Source: UBA11865 sp041570195
Lineage (GTDB): Bacteria > Chloroflexota > Anaerolineae > Promineifilales > Promineifilaceae
DNA: 64,000 nucleotides
Direction: 5' to 3'
Assembly (NCBI GenBank): GCA_041570195.1
Contig: JBFFWQ010000007.1
Coordinates: 29,216-93,215, forward strand
Part shown: positions 17,101 through 23,703 of the stretch, one piece after another
Layout: every line of letters starts with the position of its first letter
Position numbering within the stretch: position 1 is the first letter of the stretch
Position numbers and translations under genes: made by a program
Notes under the pieces: generated by a model
What the model saw: the letters and a program-made list of their open reading frames with translations, nothing else
The model's database searches: none
Told to the model about the DNA's origin: nothing

Positions 17101-17856
17101 GCAGTTTAAGCCGACGATCAGCGGCTCGGCATGGCGCACCGAATTCCAAAATGCCTCAGTCGTTTGCCCGGACAGGGTACGGCCGCTGGCGTCGGTGATC
17201 GTGCCCGAGATCATGAGCGGCGTTTCTCTGCCCCTTTCTTCGAAAGCCGACTTAATGGCAAAGATGGCTGCCTTCGCATTGAGCGTATCATAAATGGTTT
17301 CCACCAGGAGAAAATCTGCCCCACCGTCGAGCAATCCCCGGGCGGCATCGCCATAAGCCGCGGCCAACTGTGCGAAGGTCACATTGCGGCTACTGGGATC
17401 GTTGACGTCCGGCGAAAGGGAAGCCGTGCGGTTAGTCGGCCCCAGAGCCCCGGCCACGAATTTACGGCCGCGGTATTCCGGCCGCTCCTCTTCAAATGCA
17501 TCCCGGGCCTGGACGGCAAGTTGAGCCGCAGCCAGATTCATCTCGTAACCCAATTGACCCAACTGATAGTCGGCCTGTGATATAGCCGTCGCATTGAAGG
17601 TATTTGTCTCAATGATGTCCGCCCCAGCTGCCAGGTAAGCGGTGTGAATGGCCCGAATGATCGCCGGTTGGGTCAGATTGAGCAGATCGTTATTGCCCTG
17701 CAGATCCTTTGCATGGTCGGCGAATCGCTCACCCCGGAAGTCGGCTTCGCTCAACTGGTAGCTTTGGATCATGGTGCCCATGGCCCCGTCCAGAACGAGA
17801 ATTCGTTGCTCCAGCTGTTCCTTCAATAATCTTATTCGATCCATGCCGTTGCCCAT
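14152..17856 (-). CDS. metH: Cobalamin-dependent methionine synthase
   Basis: A full-length 1,234-residue four-module enzyme. It moves a methyl group from methyltetrahydrofolate via cobalamin to homocysteine. Module 1 (about 1-330) has the zinc cysteines in GLNCALG and GGCCGTTP. Module 2 (about 350-620) is the pterin-binding barrel (NIGERTNVTGSRRF, DVNMDEGMLD). Module 3 (about 650-880) binds B12 with the DVHDIGKNIVGVVL motif supplying the lower-ligand His. Module 4 is the SAM-binding reactivation domain (RPAPGYPACPDHTEK). A strong SAM-I riboswitch and terminator lie in the leader (18011-18178), so expression should fall when SAM is plentiful. The start could also be the ATG four codons downstream (MDRIRLL). 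No metF lies nearby. Confidence 0.98.
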   Translation of the reverse strand: MGNGMDRIRLLKEQLEQRILVLDGAMGTMIQSYQLSEADFRGERFADHAKDLQGNNDLLNLTQPAIIRAIHTAYLAAGADIIETNTFNATAISQADYQLGQLGYEMNLAAAQLAVQARDAFEEERPEYRGRKFVAGALGPTNRTASLSPDVNDPSSRNVTFAQLAAAYGDAARGLLDGGADFLLVETIYDTLNAKAAIFAIKSAFEERGRETPLMISGTITDASGRTLSGQTTEAFWNSVRHAEPLIVGLNCALGAGAFREYIGEMSRIADAYVSIYPNAGLPNEFGDFDDTPEYMRDVLREYAENGFVNIVGGCCGTTPTYIKQFAEIVQDLRPRAVPEASRLTRLSGLEPLNLTPELNFVNIGERTNVTGSRRFARLILNGEYEEALSVARQQVENGAQMIDVNMDEGMLDAEAAMVKFLNLVATEPDIARVPVVIDSSKWSVIEAGLKCVQGKAVVNSLSLKEGEAAFIEQAKLARRYGAAVIVMAFDEKGQADTVERKVAICGRAYALLTKEVGFPPEEIIFDPNVFAIATGIEEHNEYGRAYIEATRQIKEQLPHALVSGGVSNISFSFRGNDGVREAIHSAFLYHAIQAGMDMGIVNAGQLAVYEEVDAPLLERVEDVLFNRRPDATERLVEIAETVKGQSIRQEKDLSWREAPVDERLAYALVQGIGEYIIEDTEEARRQAGQTIEVIEGPLMDGMNRVGDLFGAGKMFLPQVVKSARVMKQAVGYLVPFLQAEQAGQELRAKGKVLLATVKGDVHDIGKNIVGVVLQCNNYEVIDLGVMVPTNQLLEIARREKVDIIGLSGLITPSLEEMRYVAAEMTREEFDVPLLIGGATTSKVHTAVKIEPNYSRGPVVHVVDASRAVGVVSNLLSVTRREPFTAEIANEYASIRKKHAGRRAVKRLRPLEEARQYGFKSDWTGYDPPAPAFTGQRVFDDYDLAEIGDYIDWTPFFKAWELSGRYPAIMDDEVVGETARALFRDAQALLGCIVGKKWLTAKGVIGLYPANSVGDDIELYENGNGRERLAVIHTLRQQMEKPPGRPNYALADFVAPSDSGQQDYLGAFVVTAGIGLEEVVQRFEAAGDDYHAIMAKALADRLAEAFAELMHRRVRREFWGYAPDEELDTEALISESYLGIRPAPGYPACPDHTEKGILFDLLNAPDKTGITLTESFAMQPAASVSGYYFSHPGAAYFGVGRIGKDQVEDYAIRKGMDLVTVEKWLAPVLGYENG

Positions 17857-17878
17857 TTCACCCTAGAAACCTGGCGTC

Positions 17879-17941
17879 ATTTTCCCGGAAACTTGCCAGC
17901 TTGTGGCCCTGAGCAAGATGGTAGTGAGTTACCGGGAATAT
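17879..17941. repeat. 63-bp inverted-arm dispersed element, copy B (metH leader)
   Basis: The left arm is ATTTTCCCGGAAAC (17879-17892) and the right arm GTTACCGGGAATAT (17928-17941). The interior is 35 nt with CCC at interior positions 15-17 (17907-17909). It lies in the 5' untranslated region of metH, between the riboswitch terminator and the start codon. Confidence 0.78.
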
Positions 17942-18010
17942 CGTCACCCTTTTGCTCTACTAGGTGCTAGCTCTTCGAGTTAGCCTTCACTCCATTACCT
18001 TCGTAAACAG

Positions 18011-18034
18011 AAAAACCTCTCCCGAAGAGAGGTG
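18011..18034 (-). terminator. Riboswitch-controlled terminator of metH leader
   Basis: On the minus strand CACCTCTC-TTCGG-GAGAGG is followed by TTTTT, a typical intrinsic terminator. Its 5' arm CACCTCTCT (18026-18034) is perfectly complementary to AGAGAGGTG in the conserved 5' core of the aptamer (18162-18170). An alternative antiterminator pairing is therefore available when the aptamer is empty. Confidence 0.9.
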
Positions 18035-18058
18035 TGCATACCAGGTTAGCTGCATTTT

Positions 18059-18178
18059 CCCTCATCTTCCAGATTCTCGGCTCATTTGGCCAAGCTGTCT
18101 GCCGGAATTGGCACCTGCTGAACTACCAGTGGTTGCCGAGGCTTCATCGGGCCGGTCCCTCCACCTCTCTTGATGCGG
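18059..18178 (-). promoter_or_regulatory. SAM-I (S-box) riboswitch upstream of metH
   Basis: Read on the minus strand, the leader shows the S-box core in order: CATCAAGAGAGGTGGAGGGA, CCGGCCCGATGAAGCC, CGGCAACC, then AGGTGCCAATTCCGGC and a closing GATGAGGG. P1 can form between CATC and GATG with CC/GG beyond it. P4 forms between CTTGGC and GCCGAG. This is the SAM-sensing class that switches methionine and SAM genes off at high SAM, which fits the downstream metH. The conserved core is essentially intact. Confidence 0.95.
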
Positions 18179-18186
18179 TGACCATT

Positions 18187-18216
18187 CGCATACAACGAAT
18201 ACGTCAAGGGCGTCAA
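18187..18216 (-). promoter_or_regulatory. metH promoter candidate
   Basis: On the minus strand TTGACG (18211-18216), an 18-bp spacer and TATGCG (18187-18192) place transcription start near 18180, right at the 5' edge of the riboswitch P1 helix. The match to consensus is moderate; the position is the main support. Confidence 0.5.
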
Positions 18217-18310
18217 GTCTATCACCTGACAGCCATTCTGCCCAACGGCGCCGGCTTGTTTATGATCAAGGCCACCGGGTTGAGGCTCATCAGTTTCCAT
18301 AATGATGGCA

Positions 18311-18343
18311 CGCGGGCAGATTCAATGGTATCATCTGCCCGCG
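18311..18343. other. Perfect 11-bp inverted repeat between divergent genes
   Basis: CGCGGGCAGAT (18311-18321) and ATCTGCCCGCG (18333-18343) are separated by 11 nt, with no T-run on either side. It lies between metH and the plus-strand SBP/META gene, upstream of the metH promoter candidate. It could be an operator or a remnant hairpin. The rest of 18217-18487 holds only short dispersed repeats (ATCTGCGTCC at 18354, AAATCCTGT/TAATCTTGT at 18449-18466). Confidence 0.5.
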
Positions 18344-18487
18344 ATTTCTGTAGATCTGCGTCCTATTCTTAAAGCAGACCACTTGTGCCGACGTGCACAA
18401 CAATGATTGAGAATGCTGCCACGATTGGGGACCCTACAGCTATACTGTAAATCCTGTTAATCTTGTCCATTCTCAGAGGAGGAGAAA

Positions 18488-21145
18488 ATGGCAGAAGATA
18501 CTACTCAGAGTTCGTCCGGCGGACCACCGCCAGAAGGATCACCGGAGGAATCTTCCACCAGTCGCAATATCTTACTGATCATTCTTGTAGTCGTCGCCCT
18601 GCTAATCTGCGGGGCACTGGCCTTCATCCTGCTGGTCATGCGGCCGTTCGACACGGAAGAAGCGCCTACCCTGGCGCCCACGCTTCCAGCCGTCACGGTT
18701 CCGGATACCACGCCCACGATCGCCCAGCCCGAGGGAACAGTCGACGCCGTTTGGGCCGGCATCAAGGAACGTGGCACGATCCTGGTCGGCACATCGGCCG
18801 ATTACCCGCCATTCGAGTACTACGATGACAGTTATCAGCTTGATGGATTCGACATAGCCCTTATAAACGCCATCGGCGAGAAACTCGGCCTTGATGTTGA
18901 AATCACCGATATGGCCTTTGACGGCCTCGGAGGTGCGCTGCAAGTCAACCAGATCGACGTCGCTATTTCGGCCATAACCGTGACGCCAGAACGCGACGGT
19001 TTCGTCGACTTCAGTAATACCTACTTCTTGAGCGAAGACGCCGTCCTGGCCACCAAGCTCAGCAACATCACCATCACTTCGGCCGAGGAACTTGCCCTCT
19101 ACCGCCTGGGCGTACAGAGCGGCTCCATCTACGAAGACTTCGCTCAAACCAATCTGATAGAAGCCGGCCTCATGAACGAGCACAACCTATTCGTCTATCA
19201 GCAGATGGACGGCGCTCTACAAGACCTGAACGACGGCCGCATTAACCTGGTGGCCATGGACCTGGCGCCAGCCCAATTGGCCGAGGAACAAGGCGATTTC
19301 GCCATCGCCGGCCAGGGCTTGAACCGACAGCAGTTAGCCATGGCCATGCCACAGGGTGCTTTTACACTCCAATCTGAACTGAACAATGCCCTCACCGAAC
19401 TCCAGAATGAAGGCGTCGTCGCCGACCTGATCAAGCAGTACTTCGGCCTCGAGGAAGGCGAAATACCGCCCGTCCCGACGCCGACACCCGGACCAACGGC
19501 CACGCCAGCGCCGCCGCCAACCTGTGTCAACGCCATGCAGTGGGTGGCCGATCTGAATCTAGACGATCAGAACATGACCAACCCGCCCGCCCTCTCACCA
19601 GGCGAACCGTTCCAGAAAGGCTGGCGGGTGCGCAATACCGGCACCTGCACCTGGGACAGCAACTATGCGCTCGTACCCGTTGGCGGCAACAACCCGGCCG
19701 CTCGCATGGGCGGCGTGCCTACGCCGGTCGAGGGCCAGGTCGCCCCAGGCCAGACTTATGACTTCTGGGTCAACCTGGTTGCCCCCATTCAGCCCGGCGT
19801 GTATCAGCAATTCTGGACCATGCGCAACCCCGAGGGCCTGCTCTTTGGCGATCGCATCTGGGTTGGTATCGTGGTGGTGCCCTTTGCAACCGCCACGCCG
19901 CCGCCAACGCAGACGCCCTCGCCGGGCATCCAGTTCAGCGCCGATCCCACTAGCATCCAAGCCGGCGAATGTTCGACGCTGAGTTGGGCCACCGAGAACG
20001 TCCAAGCCGTCTATCTTTACCCGCAAGGCGAAGATTGGCGCAACTACGGCGTGCCTGGTGTTGGCCAACGAACTGTTTGCCCTGATCAAACCACCACATA
20101 TGAATTACGCGTGGTCAAGACAGACGGTTCGGTCGAAATCAGAACGGTCACCGTCTTTGTCACTCCTGCGCCTGGCAACCCGCCGCAGATTACCCGCTTC
20201 ACGGTCGAGCCGGCCCAGATCAATGCCGGCGAGTGCGTGATAATTACCTGGCAGGTCGACAACAGCACGAGCAGGACAATCTGGCGGGATACCACCGTCC
20301 TGTGGCCCAGTGCCCCGAGCAGCGGCAACATGCAAGATTGCCCGCCCGCCGCTGGTGGTTACTCCTACCAGTTAGAAGCTTCCAACTCGGACGGAACCAG
20401 CCGCGCGCAGCAGTTCGTGAACGTGGTCGAACCGGCCACGCCCATCCCGACTGCCACGCCAACGATTCCACCGTCGACGGCCACACCGGTGCCGAGTACG
20501 CCGACCCCAATACCAGATCCCGTCATCTACTCCTTCACCGCCAGTCCGTCGCAAGTGGCTGTGGGCGATCAAATCCAGGTTACGTGGAGCGTCGGCGGCG
20601 GCGCAGAGACGGTCAACATCTACAAAAACGGGGTCCTCATATTGGAAAATGCCGCATTCCGCGACTCGGTCGTCGATCAGGCGACGGAGGTCGGCACCAT
20701 CACCTATGGCATCGAAGCCCTTAACTCAGCCGGCGGAAAGGCCACGGGCGAGACTGCGGTCTCGGTCGTCGAAGCCACGCCCGACAACCCGCTGCTCAAC
20801 ACTTCCTGGACGTTGGTCTCCTACTTTGATGGCTCTGCGCAGAAGCCGGTGCTGGAAGGGCCTACCGTGACGGCCACCTTTGGCGCGAACAATCAGATGG
20901 CCGGTTCGGGTGGCTGCAATAGCTACAGTGCGACCTACACGGTCAGCGGAAGCCAAATCACCATCGGCAACGTGGTGAGTCTGCAGGTGTCGTGTGGCGC
21001 CGAGCTCGACCAGCAGGAGGCTGCATACTTCGCTTTGCTGCCCACGGCCGCCACATACGCGCTCTCTGGCTCACAGCTCACCATCAGCGACAGCGCTGGG
21101 AATGTGATACTGACCTATACAGCCCTCGTGGCGACGCCTTTGTAG
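18488..21145 (+). CDS. Membrane-tethered solute-binding / NBR1-like / Ig / META protein
   Basis: 885 residues. One membrane helix (about 27-52) anchors an outer chain. A family-3 extracellular solute-binding domain comes first (about 90-320; GTILVGTSADYPPFEYYDD, YQLDGFDIALINAIGEKLG), of the type binding amino acids. After a PTPTPGPTATP linker there is an NBR1-type Ig domain (about 335-460; FQKGWRVRNTGTCTWDSNY). Three more Ig-like repeats follow (about 475-560, 565-650 and 675-770) with TPTP linkers, and a META/HslJ-type domain ends it (about 775-885; GSGGCNSYSATY). No ABC permease or ATPase is adjacent, so the binding domain may sense, not transport. AGAGGAGGAG precedes the ATG. Confidence 0.87.
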   Translation: MAEDTTQSSSGGPPPEGSPEESSTSRNILLIILVVVALLICGALAFILLVMRPFDTEEAPTLAPTLPAVTVPDTTPTIAQPEGTVDAVWAGIKERGTILVGTSADYPPFEYYDDSYQLDGFDIALINAIGEKLGLDVEITDMAFDGLGGALQVNQIDVAISAITVTPERDGFVDFSNTYFLSEDAVLATKLSNITITSAEELALYRLGVQSGSIYEDFAQTNLIEAGLMNEHNLFVYQQMDGALQDLNDGRINLVAMDLAPAQLAEEQGDFAIAGQGLNRQQLAMAMPQGAFTLQSELNNALTELQNEGVVADLIKQYFGLEEGEIPPVPTPTPGPTATPAPPPTCVNAMQWVADLNLDDQNMTNPPALSPGEPFQKGWRVRNTGTCTWDSNYALVPVGGNNPAARMGGVPTPVEGQVAPGQTYDFWVNLVAPIQPGVYQQFWTMRNPEGLLFGDRIWVGIVVVPFATATPPPTQTPSPGIQFSADPTSIQAGECSTLSWATENVQAVYLYPQGEDWRNYGVPGVGQRTVCPDQTTTYELRVVKTDGSVEIRTVTVFVTPAPGNPPQITRFTVEPAQINAGECVIITWQVDNSTSRTIWRDTTVLWPSAPSSGNMQDCPPAAGGYSYQLEASNSDGTSRAQQFVNVVEPATPIPTATPTIPPSTATPVPSTPTPIPDPVIYSFTASPSQVAVGDQIQVTWSVGGGAETVNIYKNGVLILENAAFRDSVVDQATEVGTITYGIEALNSAGGKATGETAVSVVEATPDNPLLNTSWTLVSYFDGSAQKPVLEGPTVTATFGANNQMAGSGGCNSYSATYTVSGSQITIGNVVSLQVSCGAELDQQEAAYFALLPTAATYALSGSQLTISDSAGNVILTYTALVATPL

Positions 21146-21184
21146 AATCAGGGTGGCTAATGCCACCCTGGGCGAACTGAACAG

Positions 21185-21230
21185 CGCCCGCGTGTTTGTA
21201 TCAATTGCTGATACGGGCACGTGGGCGTTT
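21185..21230 (+). terminator. Long hairpin after the SBP/META gene
   Basis: CGCCCGCGTG-TTT-GTATCA pairs with TGATAC-GGG-CACGTGGGCG around an ATTGC loop, about 19 pairs allowing T-G wobbles and one mismatch, then TTT. A smaller hairpin (CAGGGTGGC-TAAT-GCCACCCTG, 21149-21170) precedes it directly after the stop codon. Confidence 0.55.
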
Positions 21231-21275
21231 GCCATTGCGGATAAATCGCAATAAAGTTCGTGTATATTCGTTGTC

Positions 21276-21304
21276 CTGTCACTGCGTTGTCATGACCAGT
21301 TCAT
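21276..21304 (+). promoter_or_regulatory. Pho-box-like triple repeat
   Basis: CTGTCAC (21276), TTGTCAT (21287) and AGTTCAT (21298) sit exactly 11 bp apart with 4-bp gaps. This is the spacing and much of the sequence of PhoB half-sites (CTGTCAT consensus). A -10-like GATACA follows at 21324-21329. The gene controlled would be the bactofilin-like protein at 21365. This is inference; no phosphate-transport gene is nearby. Confidence 0.4.
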
Positions 21305-21364
21305 GACGATAGGCAACCTTCAGGATACAGTCACCATGCAGATTAACGCGAAGAGGGAGATACC

Positions 21365-22603
21365 ATGACCCGCTTGAAGAATCGCCGCTTCCGTTTGCTT
21401 GTTATCCTATTGCTGATCCTTCTGGGCTTGGCCGCCATCACCGGCTCCGCCCAGGCCCAAGATCTGGTTGCCGGCGAATCCATCCCCGCGGGCACTACCT
21501 TCGACAACGACGCCTTTCTGAGCGGCGACAACGTCGTCATCGACGGCACGGTGAACGGCGATGTGCTGGCCGTCGGCCGTCGCGTCACCATCAACGGCCA
21601 AGTGACCGGCAGCCTGGTGGCCGCGGCCGAAGTCGTCAACGTCAACGGCGACGTCGGCGGCAGCGTCTACGCCGCCGCAGCGACCCTGGAGGCCAATGAA
21701 GCGGCCGCCGTCGACCGCAGCTTGTACTTCATAGGCGCCCAACTAAATACCGATCCCGCTTCCCAGGTCGATCGCGACCTGGTGGCCGCCGCGTTAGGCG
21801 CCCAGTTGGCCGGCAACGTCGGCCGGGACGTGAAAGTCGTCGTCGGCCCCCTGGCGCTCATCGAAAGGGTTTTCGATCTGTTGAACATTGAAACTGGTTT
21901 CCAGATCCTGCCCTCCAGCGCATTGGCCCCCGAGAATCAGCCCCCGGACGTCGCTTCGCGGCCAGTTGGCGACCAAAGATGGTCCGTGCTGGCCTCGCCG
22001 GCTCGAGCCCAAAACGATTCCCCCAACCAGGCCCAGACCACGGGCGAATGGTTTCTTATCCGCTTGCGCCAGATGGCCCAGTTCCTGATCGTCGGCGGCC
22101 TGGTCTCCTGGCTCTTTCCGGTCAATTTCAGCCGCTGGTCCGATAGCCTGCGCCGCCGGCCAATGGCTTCCGGTCTCTATGGTTTTGTCGGCTTCGTGAC
22201 CGGCTTTGCCGGCGTAATCTTGTTGACTCTGCTCGTACTGGTGATCGGAATCGGGCTGGCCATCCTCACGTTGCGCGGCTTGGCCATAGCCACCTGGGGA
22301 CTTGGCTTTTCGACCACCGCCCTGCTCTTCGCCATCTTCATGGTATTTCTCCTGTTTATCAGCAAGGTCATCGTTTCTTATGTGACCGGTCTGATCATCC
22401 TCGAACGACTGCTGCCTCGCGCCGCCAATCACAGGTTCTGGCCCATGCTCTTGGGACTCATCATCTACGTCCTGCTTCGCGCCATTCCCTATTTAGGCCT
22501 GGGCATCGGCTTCCTGGTTACCATTTTCGGCCTGGGCGCGGCAATGCTGGCTCTCGCCAGCCGCGACAAACTGGCCTGGCGCCTGGCAGAGGAAGAGGAG
22601 TAA
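21365..22603 (+). CDS. Bactofilin/polymer-forming-like membrane protein
   Basis: 412 residues with a clear signal peptide (cleavage expected after GSAQA, about residue 31). Residues 35-175 are short beta-strand repeats (DNVVIDGTVNGDVLAVGRRV, ITINGQVTGSLVAAAEVV-type) like the right-handed helix of polymer-forming bactofilins. After a disordered stretch rich in Pro and Gln, the C-terminal 190 residues form about five membrane helices. The architecture suggests an outward beta-helix on a membrane platform; the function is unknown. AAGAGGGAGA precedes the ATG. A Pho-box-like repeat lies 60-90 bp upstream. Confidence 0.8.
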   Translation: MTRLKNRRFRLLVILLLILLGLAAITGSAQAQDLVAGESIPAGTTFDNDAFLSGDNVVIDGTVNGDVLAVGRRVTINGQVTGSLVAAAEVVNVNGDVGGSVYAAAATLEANEAAAVDRSLYFIGAQLNTDPASQVDRDLVAAALGAQLAGNVGRDVKVVVGPLALIERVFDLLNIETGFQILPSSALAPENQPPDVASRPVGDQRWSVLASPARAQNDSPNQAQTTGEWFLIRLRQMAQFLIVGGLVSWLFPVNFSRWSDSLRRRPMASGLYGFVGFVTGFAGVILLTLLVLVIGIGLAILTLRGLAIATWGLGFSTTALLFAIFMVFLLFISKVIVSYVTGLIILERLLPRAANHRFWPMLLGLIIYVLLRAIPYLGLGIGFLVTIFGLGAAMLALASRDKLAWRLAEEEE

Positions 22604-22618
22604 TCTCCGCCAGCCTGT

Positions 22619-23560
22619 ATGGCACATCAGAGAAAACCGACGGCCTTAGAGCGCCATTGGACAGCAAGGACGCGACGCCTGCCGACGTTCGCGTTAGCCA
22701 GTCTATTCGTTATGCTGGCGCTACTGCTCCTTGGGCTGCTGCTTGTTGCTCGACGGCAAGTCACCAATTACACCAGCCCTGATGGACCCAAATTCGAGGG
22801 GGCTTACGCCTTCGAACAGCCGCCCTTTGACGGCGAATTGAAAGTCGTGACCTGGAATATCGCCTTCGCCGAACATATCCAACAGGCGATAGACGACTTG
22901 AGCGACAACGAGGAGCTCCAGGACGCAGACATCCTCTTGCTGCAAGAGATGGATGAAACGGGAACGGAGCAAATCGCCGCGGCGCTGGGCTACGATTACG
23001 TCTATTATCCGGCCTCCGTTCACAGTCGCCACGGCCAGAACTTCGGCAACGCCGTCTTGAGCCGCTGGCCAATCGTCGATTCGGCCAAGATCATATTGCC
23101 GCACAAGAATCCTAGTAACGACCAGATTCGCATCGCCACCAGGGCGACGATAGACGTCGAAGGTCATCGCATCCCCGTTTACAGTACTCACACGGAGACG
23201 TTTCTGCTCGGGCCTAGGCCGCGAAAAGACCAAATAGCGGCCATAGCCAAAGAGGCCGCGATGAAACTTGCCCAGGACAGCAACTATGCGATCATCGGCG
23301 GTGATTTCAACACCATAACACCTGACAGCCTGACCGCTTTGACGACTAGATTGGAAGATGCCGGCCTGGCCTGGGTTAGCCAGGATGCCGGCCAGACGCT
23401 TGGCGTTGCAGGTCTGGGTGTGGCTCTGGATCATATTTTCGCCAGCAACATGAGCCCTCTGGCGGCCGGTGTTTTCACAGGCAGTGATGCCAGCGACCAC
23501 GATCCAGTATGGGTCATTCTGGCCCTTGACCAACTCGGCGAAGAAAGCCCATCATCTTAA
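22619..23560 (+). CDS. Membrane-anchored endonuclease/exonuclease/phosphatase family protein
   Basis: 313 residues. A basic N terminus and one membrane helix (about 24-43) precede an EEP-fold domain. Its active-site motifs are all visible: VVTWNIAF (Asn), LLLQEMDE (metal Glu), GNAVLSRWPI, STHTE, GGDFNT (Asp-x-Asn), LDHIF and SDHDPV (catalytic Asp-His pair). The enzyme should be a Mg-dependent phosphodiesterase or phosphatase acting outside the membrane; the substrate (lipid head group, nucleic acid or inositol phosphate) is unknown. It starts 15 bp after the preceding stop. Confidence 0.88.
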   Translation: MAHQRKPTALERHWTARTRRLPTFALASLFVMLALLLLGLLLVARRQVTNYTSPDGPKFEGAYAFEQPPFDGELKVVTWNIAFAEHIQQAIDDLSDNEELQDADILLLQEMDETGTEQIAAALGYDYVYYPASVHSRHGQNFGNAVLSRWPIVDSAKIILPHKNPSNDQIRIATRATIDVEGHRIPVYSTHTETFLLGPRPRKDQIAAIAKEAAMKLAQDSNYAIIGGDFNTITPDSLTALTTRLEDAGLAWVSQDAGQTLGVAGLGVALDHIFASNMSPLAAGVFTGSDASDHDPVWVILALDQLGEESPSS

Positions 23561-23645
23561 GCCCGGTGTGCCTTGGCCGACCCTCCTTCTCGTACCGGCT
23601 AGACACGACTCAGAAATTCATACCAAGAATCGGCCCATTTGCCCA

Positions 23646-23651
23646 TATAAT
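23646..23651 (+). promoter_or_regulatory. -10 candidate for P-type ATPase gene
   Basis: A perfect TATAAT lies 52 bp before the chosen ATG. No -35 hexamer at normal distance is convincing. Confidence 0.35.
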
Positions 23652-23703
23652 ATGAACGAATCAAGGATCAGAAATGGGCTGATCGTCATTGCCGTATCTG
23701 ACT

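Noticed and set aside
18034..18372. Plus-strand frame of 112 codons upstream of the SBP/META gene
   Set aside because: It runs opposite the well-conserved SAM-I riboswitch and has no ribosome binding site; the riboswitch explains the conservation.
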